Program-made: the position numbers and the translations under genes
The notes under the pieces: generated by a model
Told to the model about the DNA's origin: nothing
What the model saw: the letters and a program-made list of their open reading frames with translations, nothing else
The model's database searches: none
Part shown: positions 46,958 to 58,866 of the stretch, piece after piece
Position numbering within the stretch: position 1 is the first letter of the stretch
How the letters are laid out: each line of letters opens with the position of its first letter
From: Luidia sarsii
Taxonomy: Eukaryota > Echinodermata > Asteroidea > Paxillosida > Luidiidae
Direction: 5' to 3'
DNA: 64,000 nt
NCBI GenBank assembly: GCA_949987565.1
Contig: OX465116.1
Coordinates: forward strand, 14,600,909 to 14,664,908

Positions 46958-47362
46958 GCATGAAGAGTGACAGAGAGAGGGAGAGGGCTAGAGAGAGGAA
47001 AGAGAGGGAGAGAGATAAATAGGAAGGGGGAGAGAGTGAAATAGAGAGGGAGAGATATATAAATAGAGAGGGGGAGAGAGAGAGATAGAGAGAGAGAGGG
47101 AGAGGGAGGGAGGGACGGAGGGAGGGAGGGAGGGAGAGGTTGAGAAAGAGGTGAGTAAAGAGAGAGAAAGGTGCAGTGATAGGAGAGAGAGAGATGGAGG
47201 GCAAGAGAAACATATAAGATACATGTAGATATAGAGAGAGACAGAGAAATACATAGAAAAGACAGACAGGGATAGAGAGAGAAAGACAGAGAGAGACAGA
47301 CTGAGACAGAGAGACAGCGACAGACAGAGATGCAGAGAGGCAGAGAAAGACAGAGAGACTAG
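46770..47362. repeat. Purine-rich (GA)n-type low-complexity array
   Basis: About 590 bp of GA/GGGA/GACA repeats, purine almost exclusively on the + strand. The open frames on the - strand (Ser/Leu/Pro only) are by-products. Confidence 0.9.
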
Positions 47363-47728
47363 CTGGCATGCCTTATAGTTGACACCTATCGATCAGTAAC
47401 CACTTTGTCATAACTACTACGGCCAATCCACCGCCTGCCCTTTATCGTTACCGCCGAGTCGTTATATTAACACCTCTCATCGTGTAGATCGATGAAGAAG
47501 CATAAGAGGTATCGCTGAGAATACGCTCTGCACACAAGTCACGAGGCACGTGTTTATTACCGCAAGAAGATGTCACCGTGCACGATGTACCGATCAGACA
47601 CTAGGCAGAGCATGATGACTAATCGGGTAATCGCCTCCGAGTGACGTGAGACACGCACGACGGTGAAAGGTCGATGCGCAATCGAGTCATCAACGGTCGA
47701 CATTTCTCTTCCCGCGTTTGGAATTCGA

Positions 47729-48052
47729 AAAAAGGCCTTTTCATCAGACAATGCTGAAAAAAATCGCAAGGCTTGAGAAAATGTCTCACGCATGAGAAAT
47801 CTTACAAAAGTGCCATCGTGTGAAAGGTTACCAATGCTTGAAAGTGACAGACGTCCCTGGTGAACCCTTGAGAGATGTTGTCGTAGGTCTGGACCTCCGC
47901 CAAATCTTCCGCTAGCGGAGGATTTCTCACGGGTCCCTTGACAATCGATCGTGTGAAGGGAGGAACTCTTTATTGTACGACGTCCCATGCTATACACTAA
48001 ATTCTCTCTCAAGCCTTGCGAGTTTTTTCATCGTCGTCTGAAAAGGGCTTAA
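47729..48052. mobile_element. Foldback element (single copy in window)
   Basis: The arms AAAGGCCTTTTCATCAGACA and AATCGCAAGGCTTGAGA are inverted at the right as CTCAAGCCTTGCGAG and CGTCGTCTGAAAAGGGCTT. The interior shows no protein similarity that I recognise. Confidence 0.6.
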
Positions 48053-49326
48053 GGTTACAGAGGTCAGCGCGTTTGAGGTTGTGCTCAAGATCTTGGACGC
48101 GAATCTAGTGCCCTGTGGAGATCGACCTAAGACAATAGGTTGAATAGGTATCCACAGGGAAATTGCAAAGGCCTATATCTAGGTTTCCACAAGGTTTTCA
48201 CGAAACTGGTATTTTGAAATAACTCAAAAACGGGAAATTTGTGATTGGTAAGAATGCATCGCAAATTGAAGTGTTATATAATAAGGACATATGGTCCAAA
48301 TTTCTACCCAGGAAAGTGAATGTAGTTGAAATATAGGAGCATTTTTCAAACGTTTCTCGTTCGGTTGTATATAGTGCACGAGAACAAAGCAATGTCTCCA
48401 CAAGGATACGAAGATGAGTATGTGACAACGTCTGTGTAGTAGAGGTTGGGAAGGTTGTATGTCTACAGGGGAACTTCAATTTTTGTCGTCTGATGTTCTC
48501 CATTCTGACGACACAGGGGTTGTATGTACTTTCTGTCACTCGGTTATTTACCCTGCGGCTATTGGTGTTTTTGTTTCTGGAAACGGTGAGCTGAATGAAT
48601 TATGATATATCACTTTCTATTAGAATTAAGCCAATACCAACCTCTGCAAAAACCAGTCTGGAACCATAATAACCGGTCGACCTTTGACCCACAGGTTGTG
48701 ACCCCATAATTACATGAACAGCGACCAATGTCCTGAAGCGACACTGCTACGAACTTGATTATATTACAAGGGCAGCATCTGTGTTGTCATATTATTTCAT
48801 ATTAGACCGAAACTGAGTGTATATCCATGTATGTCTTCGGAACGGATTTGTGCACGTCCTATGGATAATGAGCTGGTGCATGGTTGTACCGATTTGCGTT
48901 GAAATAATTATTTGTCATTGATAGATAGATTTAATTATCCACAGGATTTGGGACAGCTGCTTATAGATTGAATTTGTATCAAATGGTCTCTGCAATTAAC
49001 AATTAACATGTTATCAATTAAATCCATGCTACAGAACTGTTTCGCAATGTTGGTAACAATCAAACTATTTTTCACACTCGTCCTGGAAGTGTATTTGCAC
49101 TGAGTTTTATTTTTTTTATGCTGATGAGAATTTCAATATTCATGAGCAAATTTGTGATAAAACAGAAACCCTTGCAATTGGTTGTGTACAGAAGTTTCTG
49201 AAAATGTCTGGTTCGTCCTGCAGACCTGTCCCTAAACCTGGTGATTTAGACATCACAGGGCAGTATTCTTAATTTTTCTGGTCTATCTGCTAGTCCTGTA
49301 TCTATTCATCTCACAACTGAGTAGAA

Positions 49327-49792
49327 ATGTGACACGGCACAGCGACATGATGAATATCCCACCAAAACACTTTTCGAGTAAACAACGCCTGAAGTCGAAG
49401 TATCTTCTCAATTCGATTAAAAAATTTTTTTTCGGAAAGGTAATGTATTGGAGGTTATTATGTCCAAAGGATTTTTCCGAAATCCGTCTCTAATTGTTGA
49501 AAAAACGAGGATTTCGGGGGAGTGTTTGTGTACTGTTTTCATGAAAATATAAAGGTCCTGCCTTTTTGAATAGCAGCTTTCGAGGAGTTAGACTGGTGCT
49601 GCTATAATTGTGCCTGGTGCCAAATGAACGAGCGAAGTCCCCTTGTACTATTTACAACAAAGTTCATACGGAAATAAATTTGATATAATTCGACAGCTAA
49701 TGGTATACTCTTTCACATCATAAGACAATATCAAAATCTCAAAAGTGGGGGTTATTCCTCATTATGCTGTGCCGGGTCACAAATAGTGATAT
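49327..49792. mobile_element. Foldback element, family D (copy 2)
   Basis: The left end is ATGTGACACGGCACAGCG and the right end TGCTGTGCCGGGTCACA. The interior contains AAAACGAGGATTTCGGGGGA, shared with 61473-61961. Confidence 0.78.
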
Positions 49793-50110
49793 CTTTGGAA
49801 GCGCACTTTGCTCAGAAAATCCGAACTTGTGGCGATACAATACATATTGATTCTATCTAAAACGCTGAGCGCGTTTGTTTACAGAATTTACCTGCCCGAC
49901 ATTTTCACCTTCGGCTGCCACCGTTGGAAGCGCCTGTGTGTATATTGGACTTAGCAGCGTCTCCGTTCGTTTGTGTCGTTCTTTTTGCGGTTGCGGATTA
50001 AGTTGTTGGACAAACCTCAGTCAAAACTGACAGGTCTGTCTCGTCCGCGTTGCCATTGCAGTTAAGATTAGCGGGCGATGGGTAAACACGGGAGTAAAAA
50101 CACAGCAGGG

Positions 50111-51226
50111 AAGGGATGGGATGGGATGGGATCATTGGGATGGGATGGGATGGGATGGGATCATTGGGATAGGATGGGATGGGATGGGATGGGATGGGAT
50201 GGGATGGGATGGGATGGGATGGGATGGGATAAGGTGGGATGGGATGGGATGGGATGGGATGGGATGGGATCATTGGGATGGGATGGGATGGGATAAGGTG
50301 GGATGGGATGGGATGGGATGGGATGGGATGGGATGGGATGGGATGGGATGGGATCATTGGGATGGGATGGGATGGGATGGGATGGGATGGGATGGGATGG
50401 GATGGGATAAGGTGGGATGGGATGGGATGGGATGGGATGGGATGGGATCATTGGGATGGGATGGGATGGGATAAGGTGGGATGGGATGGGATGGGATGGG
50501 ATGGGATGGGATGGGATGGGATCATTGGGATGGGATGGGATGGGATGGGATGGGATGGGATCATTGGGATGGGATGGGATGGGATGGGATGGGATGGGAT
50601 CATTGGGATGGGATGGGATAAGATGGGATGGGATGGGATGGGATCATTGGGATGGGATGGGATGGGATCATTGGGATGGGATGGGGTGGGATGGGATGGG
50701 ATAAGGTGGGATGGGATGGGATGGGATGGGATGGGATGGGATGGGATGGGATGGGATCATTGGGATGGGATGGGATGGGATAAGATGGGATGGGATGGGA
50801 TGGGATGGGATCATTGGGATGGGATGGGATGGGATCATTGGGATGGATGGGATGGGATAAGATGGGATGGGATGGGATGGGATCATTGGGATGGGATGGG
50901 ATGGGATGGGATGGGATGGGATAAGATGGGATGGGATGGGATGGGATGGGATGGGATCATTGGGATGGGATGGGATGGTATGGGATGGGATGGGATGGGA
51001 TGGGATGGGATGGGATTGGATGGGATGGGATGGGATGGGATGGGATGGGATGGGATGGGAAGGGAAGGGAAGGGATGGGATGGGATGGGAAGGGAAGGGA
51101 AGGGATGGGATGGGATGGGATGGGATGGGATGGGATGGGATGGGATGGGATGGGATGGGATGGGATGGGATGGGATGGGATGGGATGGGATGGGAAGGGA
51201 AGGGAAGGGAAGGGGAGGGGAGGGAA
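50111..51226. repeat. (GGGAT)n satellite with higher-order interruptions
   Basis: About 1.1 kb of the pentamer GGGAT on the + strand, interrupted by CATTGGGAT and AAGGTGGGAT/AAGATGGGAT blocks at irregular spacing and changing to GGGAA and GGGGA at the 3' edge. It lies directly upstream of the first coiled-coil exon. Confidence 0.95.
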
Positions 51227-51459
51227 GATATCTATGAGAAGAGAACTAAATGGAAGAGTACAGAACATCAGAGTAAAGCAGAACAGAACAGAAATGTCAT
51301 TATTGGAACAAAAAATCCAGAACCATACATCATGAGTCTAAATGGAACTCCGCACTTTTTGTGTTTCGCAAAGAAAATATCCGAGTGAAAAACCGAAAGT
51401 GTTCACCGTTTTTAAATGTCTCTTCCCCCACCCTCACCCCTCACCCCCGTGACTCCCAG

Positions 51460-54400
51460 GAAGGTTTGTCCGTCAGGCTGGGATGGCCAGCGGCGAGAAT
51501 GCAGCCTCGGTGCTGGTCTACCACCGGGACCGGCTGAACAAGCTACGGACCGGCATCTCGCTGGTGTTGGGAGCCTTCGCCCAGGTGCTTGAGGAGAAGG
51601 GACCCATCGGCAACGGAGACCCCGACGACCTCAGCAGGAACCTCCAGGAAATCGTGAGCTCAACCCTCCCTCTTTAAAGCCCCTACACAACATTTGTCAA
51701 AGAATAGCATCCATACTTTGTCTGATCCAACATATGCATGAAATAGCACACCTGTGAAAATTTCAGCTCAATCCGAGTCTCGAGAAAATCGTGAAAACCA
51801 CTTCATTTGTTTCGCAAAAATGCAGCATTCAACGCCGTACTGTTCCGAAAAAATAGTTTTAAAGCCCCAATACACAACATTTGTAAGATCGAAGCAGAAA
51901 TGTCCACAGATTTACATGAAACTTATACAGTTTGAAGATGGTTATAGTGGAAACCTCACACTGAAAAATGTCTGCCTAAAATGTTGTATTTTGGGAGAAA
52001 TTAGTAAAATAAATAGTTTACGTCTCACCGAGATCTAAACTATTTTTCGGAACAGTACGGCGTTGATTACTGCATGTTCGCGAAACGAATGAAGGATTGA
52101 GCTGACATTTTCACAGGTGTGCTATTTCATGCATATGTTGGATCAGACAACGTATGGATGCTATTCTTTGACCTCGACCAATGTTGTGAAGGGGGCTTTA
52201 AAGGGTCTGTGTATTGAATATTTTATTACTTAAATCCATACAACAGAACTGTTTTGCAATGTTGCTAACAATCAAACCGCTTTTGACAACTCATTCTGGG
52301 GTGTAAGTTTTAAGTTTTTAAGCTAATGAGAATTTCAATATTCATGAGCAAATTTGTGATGTCATCACATGATCACGCAACAGAAACCCAATGGGTTGTG
52401 CACAAACGTTTTTGAACATATCTGGTTTTTTTCCAGCGGACCTATCCCTAAACCTGTTGATCTACTGCCAAAATGTATGCTTCATAATCATTTAGTGAAG
52501 GAGTTCTTTATCAAACCTAACCCAGAGGCAGTTTGAAAGTTAATGTTTCTCTCTGTGAAAATTTCAGCTCAATCCGAGTCTCGAGAAAATCGTGAAAACC
52601 ACTTCATTTGTTTCGCAAAAATGCAGCATTCAACGCCGTACTGTTCCGAAAAAATAGTTTTAAAGCCCCAATACACAACATTTGTAAGATCGAAGCAGAA
52701 ATGTCCACAGATTTACATGAAACTTATACAGTTTGAAGATGGTTATAGTGGAAACCTCACACTGAAAAATGTCTGCCTAAAATGTTGTATTTTGGGAGAA
52801 ATTAGTAAAATAAATAGTTTACGTCTCACCGAGATCTAAACTATTTTTCGGAACAGTACGGCGTTGATTACTGCATGTTCGCGAAACGAATGAAGGATTG
52901 AGCTGACATTTTCACAGGTGTGCTATTTCATGCATATGTTGGATCAGACAACGTATGGATGCTATTCTTTGACCTCGACCAATGTTGTGAAGGGGGCTTT
53001 AAAGGGTCTGTGTATTGAATATTTTATTACTTAAATCCATACAACAGAACTGTTTTGCAATGTTGCTAACAATCAAACCGCTTTTGACAACTCATTCTGG
53101 GGTGTAAGTTTTAAGTTTTTAAGCTAATGAGAATTTCAATATTCATGAGCAAATTTGTGATGTCATCACATGATCACGCAACAGAAACCCAATGGGTTGT
53201 GCACAAACGTTTTTGAACATATCTGGTTTTTTTCCAGCGGACCTATCCCTAAACCTGTTGATCTACTGCCAAAATGTATGCTTCATAATCATTTAGTGAA
53301 GGAGTTCTTTATCAAACCTAACCCAGAGGCAGTTTGAAAGTTAATGTTTCTCTTATGTTTTAAACTGTGGGTTCCTGACATGACCTTACAATAGCGCCCT
53401 CATTTTTATAAGGCTGTTTTCAAAGGTGAAAAAGCTGACCAATTTCTGACCCTATTTAGAAAAAGAAGCTTGCCAATATGTTTTCAATAATTATATACTT
53501 CAGATCCCTAGATGACAGCAGACAATGAGATTGACTGCGATATTTATTGTACAGACCCTTTAAAGGCATGGATAGCCCAGATGGTAAGCTAAGAGTGCTG
53601 CGTTCACAAAATGCAGAGGTCTCGGGTTCAAGTCCCGGTCCCCGGTCAAAAATGTTCTGCGCTTTGCCGAACTTAACCATACAGGAGGAGAACGCGTGGA
53701 GTAGGATCCGCGAGCATTTCTTGGACCACCACTCGCCGCCTGAGGGCGCCCCAGAGAGTCGGGACATGGCCAAGCTGCTCCTGGATTTCACCGAAAAGCT
53801 GGATGACGTCAAGGGTGCGCTGGAAGACAGACTGAGGGTGAGTGAAGCCATTGAGGGAGCCGTATCCATAGCTACATCTCAGTTTTGCTTGTGGGGGGGG
53901 GAACCTGCCCCGGGCTAACGATCTCAGACGGGCCCCCGTGCTGAGTTGAGCCGTGACGTCACTTGCTCACCTCAGCACGTTGCAGCAACGTTCTCAGCTG
54001 CTCAGCGTGCTCAGATGAGTCAGTGAACCAAGCACGTGGGGGCGCCCTTCATTTGAACGTTGTTTATGATTTTCCGCGAACGAAAACAGTTTGCGTTTGA
54101 TTGTATGAAGCAAATCGATACACCCTTATTACAGGGAACAACTGTAGCATTTCTTCCCCAATGTAAAACTGCAAGTTCTAGGCCTAGGTACTAGGCTCCG
54201 TACGTACTGAGCGAGTTGGTAAATAACTACGGGTAAACGAACGTGCCTGAAAGCGCTGCATTGCCAATGGCCGTATCGACTCAGCACGGTACAACTACCA
54301 TGCGCACTGCGCATGACGTTTTTATCCATATATGGTAACGCTCTCATCTGAGCATGGGACCCGGATCAGACCGCTACACCGGGTTACGTATAAGATACAA

Positions 54401-57400
54401 CATCAGCAGGTAATATGCAAAAAAATATTGCAAACTGCATACTGACTAAAATGAACTTGTGAAGGTTCTGCCTTTGAGATACTAGAAAGGTCCTGCTAGG
54501 ATCGAAACGTCAGGCCCTTTATTTTCTTAATAAGTATAGGCTACATCTCAACATTTAGTGGGCCTGACGTTTCGATCCTAGCAGGACCTTGCTCAAAGGC
54601 AGGACCTTTCTCAGGACCTTTCTCAGGACCTTTGAGAAAGGTCCTGCTAGGATCGAAACGTTAGGCCCACTAAATTTTAAAATTTGCATTTTGGTAATAA
54701 TTATTTTAGTCAGTAAGCAGTTTGCAACATTTTTGTATATCACTTGAAGTTGGCTTTAATTATAAGCATTCTGTGCTTATTCCGTCGAGCAGGGCAAACC
54801 CTCATTAAATTACATTCTCCTCGATGGTAAACATTACAAGTACCGAAAAGTACCATCTTACTTGACGACTTGAAATAAAGTCAACAATGCTATCCTTAGC
54901 CTCGTCACTTTTTATCAACCGTCGTCAACAAGTCGTCATGAAGATATTATCTTGCCAAGTTCATGACAAGATTTAAAGATGTCGGCATGACTTGAAAATC
55001 TCGACGTGACTATTTGGCAAGATAATATCTTCATGACGACTTATACAGGTTGACATGTCCGCATAGTGGAAATAAGAATCATCTGCGCATGTCGGTATGA
55101 TGTGGGTTTTTATCTCGACTTGACAAGATTATCGTGTCAGGTCAAATAGGGTGACACTTGGGTGTTTCCGTAGATTTCCACACCGGTTCCCTTTTTTCAG
55201 TAAAGTGTAATACCCAGGTCCGCTGTTATGTACTTTCAATTTAACTCACGCCCCTCTCCGGTCTCACTTATCGATAAGTACCGGTACATTACCGCCGCAA
55301 TCGATACGCCCTATTGTACGGCATTTGGAACACGCTTTGTGCAACTCATGGTGAATTTATCGCGAGCCATCGCTCGGAGCTTCGTCATCGACATTTTGCA
55401 AAACAAAATCGATAGCGAAGAGTTCCACACTCTATCTAGCGGGCGAGACCGATGGGCCTTCATAATGTTATCAGTAGGAGATAATACTTTTGAATGGGCG
55501 TGTGGGCTTGTTCGTACGTACGCAAATGACCATTTACGAATACATGGGCTCGAGCTCGAGTTTTGTCTGTCTGGTAAAAGCTAAAAATACAGGTTTTGGT
55601 TTGTCGCCGAATCTGTAGGTTTGCTGGCTTGTTGAGTACAGAGCATACACCTAGAAACTGGGGCCAAATGCTTAAGCCCAAGCCTAAGCCTAAGCCTTCC
55701 TGCAGGTATAATTAAAGGCCTGGTAGGATCGCAACGTCAGACCCTCTTCATTTTAAAGAGAGGGAGATAAATCCTTTCCTTAAAAAATGGGAAGAGTTTC
55801 CAAAGGACGATTGTTATCAGTGATCAATCCTTTCGGATAGATCAGTCTTGAACTCCTCAGGTATGACTGCAGTCGCAGATTACACATTCTTTGTTGGTCT
55901 AATTTCAGGACTTGAAAAATCAGAAGGAATCACAACTGCAGCAAGAGGTGAAAGATCTTCAGAGTAAGTTATAGACCAAATGTGTAGATTCGCTTCGAGT
56001 GCTGTAAAAACAAATATCGGAAATTGGCGACAAAACTTTGACTGGATCGTGGCTTGAATTAGAGACCTCTGGATTCGCGTACCAGCGCTCTTACCTTCTG
56101 AGCATATCCCTAAATTCCCTATGACGGCCTTCATAATACTCAACTAGTCTTTGGCAAGACGTTGTCGCGTCAGAAAAAATGCTAAAGAAGACTTTGACTG
56201 TGCTTGTTTTTTTTTTACCTGGCAGGAGCTTTCTCAAAGTCAATCAAAAATGAAGCAAAAACTTTTGAACAATATTTAACAACTGAAAAAATGGCAGAGA
56301 AAACTTTGATCGGATCCGGGACTTGAACACGAGACCTCTGGATTAACGTATACCAGTGCTCTTCCGTCTGAGCTATCTAATCCTTAGATGGTGGCCTTCC
56401 CAAATAGTCAACTAGTCTTTGCCGGGGTGGGGCGCCAGTCATCAGTGCCCCAAAGATGGCGAAGATGGGATGGGGTCGCCCAAGGGCGCCTTTGTTTGTT
56501 TGACCCAAATCGAACAATGTCTAGAAATCTGGAGTGGGATTCGAACCCGCGATCCTTCGGTCACCCAACTGACTGTCTTCACCTTCGTCTCGGTCGTATT
56601 CCAGACAGGCTCGCCAACGAGAAGTCCAAGTCCACAAACCTGATGTGGAAACAACAAGAACTGACCGAGGTCTCCAGCTCCGAGAAGCACTACAAGAAAG
56701 TCTTGCAGCAGCAACTGAAGGAGAAACAGGACATCATCGCCCAGTGAGTCATCCCCTTTCTAAATCTCTACACCCGATTTCTATCAAAGTTCCCGTCTTG
56801 GCAGTCCCCACATGACACCCAATTGTGATCAGATAGGTCTGTCACTTATTCAGCTTCGAGAGAGCATCTGCCTTCGCATGGAATGTCTGATGAAGGGCGA
56901 TCTATAGTGAGTATCGTCGCGCATCTGCAGAACAGTTTTTGAAACTTTGGAAAAGGGAAAATGGGAGAAGTAGAAGAGAGAGAGAAGAGAGATGGGGAGA
57001 CAAAGACAGATAGACAGACGGAGAAGGGATTGGAGGAGACAGGAAGATAAGAGAAAAAGAGAGAGATGGATGGAGATAGAGGGAGAAAGAGAAAAGGAGA
57101 GAGATTGAGGGAGAGAGGGAGAAACTGAGAGGTAGGAGAAACAGAGAGAGATGGATAGAGATAGAGGGAGAAAGAGAAAAGGAGAGAGATCGAGGGAGAG
57201 AGGGAGAAACTGAGAGGTAAGAGAAAAAGAGAGAGATGGATGGAGATAGAGGGAGAAAGAGAAAAGGAGAGAGATTGAGGGAGAGAGGGAGAAACTGAGA
57301 GGTAGGGGAAACAGAGAGAGATGGATAGAGATAGAGGGAGAAAGAGAAAAGGAGAGAGATCGAGGGAGAGAGGGAGAGAGGGAGAAACTGAGAGGTAAGA

Positions 57401-58778
57401 GAAAAAGAGAGAGATGGATGGAGATAGAGGGAGAAAGAGAAAAGGAGAGAGATCGAGGGAGAGAGGGAGAAACAGAAAGATAAGAGAAAAAGAGAGAAAT
57501 GGAGAGAGACAGAGGGAGAGTAGAAAGCGGAACATATCGATAAAAAAGAGAGACAGAGATAGAAGAGAAATGTAACAATAGAGAGAAGAGAGGGAGTGGA
57601 GAAAGATGGAGAGGGAGGCAGATAGTGAGAGAGAGAAAGAAAAAAAACGGAACTCATCATGGAGTGTATAATGAAATGACAGAAAGTTGCCCCACATTGA
57701 AAACTGGTTTGTTTTTATCACCGTGCATTGAACAGTGAGCAGGGCCTGGGGTTTGTAATAGTGATTGCGTTATGGCCTGCCCGCAGGTTGCAGCGCAATG
57801 GCACCGTGCAACTCTGGGAGAAGGAGAAGGCCAAACTGCTAGAGGGCAGCAGACAGAGGGAGGAGACCCTCACGCGAGATCTCGCGGAGCTTCGCGAAAC
57901 TCACAAGGACATGAAAGACCGCCTCCAACAGCGAATCAAGGTAAACATTGAAGATGGTCGTTGATGAGTGCCGTTACACACACTGTGAGAAAACTTTGAC
58001 TAGAGCAGGACTTGGACCCGTACCAGTGTCCTTTACCATCTGAGCTATCCAGCCCTTAGAGGGCGGCCTTCCCAATTAATGGTCAACTAGGCTTCGCCGG
58101 GGTTGGGGGCGCTAGTCAGACGGGCTTTAGGTCACAATGGCAACAGTTACAGCTCTAGGTGACGATGTTTGTAAACTTGATCGTTTGATTCTGATGTCCT
58201 TTTCTTGTGAAGGATCTTGAGGATAAGGTGCGGATGGAGCGATTGAAAGATGCCGTCAGCAAGATAGCATCAAGAGAAGGTATGACGGGGTGGGAATTAA
58301 GAAGATCAGAGGGAGAGGGAGAGGGAGAGGGAGAGGGAGAGGGAGAGGGAGAGGGAGAGGGAGAGGGAGAGGGAGAGGGAGAGGGAGAGGGAGAGGGAGA
58401 GGGAGAGGGAGAGGGAGAGGGAGAGGGAGAGGGAGAGGGAGAGGGAGAGGGAGAGGGAGAGGGAGAGGGAGAGGGAGAGGGAGAGGGAGAGGGAGAGGGA
58501 GAGGGAGAGGGAGAGGGAGAGGGAGAGGGAGAGGGAGAGGGAGAGGGAGAGGGAGAGGGAGAGGGAGAGGGAGAGGGAGAGGGAGAGGGAGAGGGAGAGA
58601 GTGAGAGAGAGAGAGAAGGAGAGAGAGGGAGAGAGAGGGAGAGAGAGTGAGAGAGAGAGAGAGGGAGAGAGGGAGAGAGGGAGAGAGAGTGAGAGAGAGA
58701 GAGAGGGAGAGAGGGAGAGAGAGTGAGAGAGAGGGAGAGAGAGAGAGAGAGGGAGAGGGAGAGGGAGAGAGAGAGAGG

Positions 58779-58812
<34 letters not shown>

Positions 58813-58819
58813 GAGGGGG

Positions 58820-58866
<47 letters not shown>

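Larger units (their letters stand above)
39793..51459. other. Intergenic region between COG7 and the coiled-coil gene
   Basis: No exon could be supported. It contains foldback copies (42511-42876, 44510-44610, 46023-46279, 47729-48052, 49327-49792), a SINE (43088-43236), a purine-rich array (46770-47362) and the GGGAT array (50111-51226). The remaining stretches, such as 40700-41600 and 43300-44500, show only short frames without recognisable protein features. Upstream exons of the coiled-coil gene could hide here. Confidence 0.55.

Noticed and set aside
47557..48012. 151-codon - strand frame
   Set aside because: It overlaps the foldback element 47729-48052 and shows no family features.
50078..51388. 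Gly/Met/Trp/Asp and Pro/Ser/His/Ile repeat proteins on both strands
   Set aside because: Translations of the GGGAT satellite; all frames are open because the pentamer lacks stops.
51754..52839. Two identical 95-98-codon frames
   Set aside because: Both derive from the tandemly duplicated family C foldback element.
55228..55584. 118-codon open frame in an intron of the coiled-coil gene
   Set aside because: No recognisable motif, no splice support and intronic location; left as probably chance.
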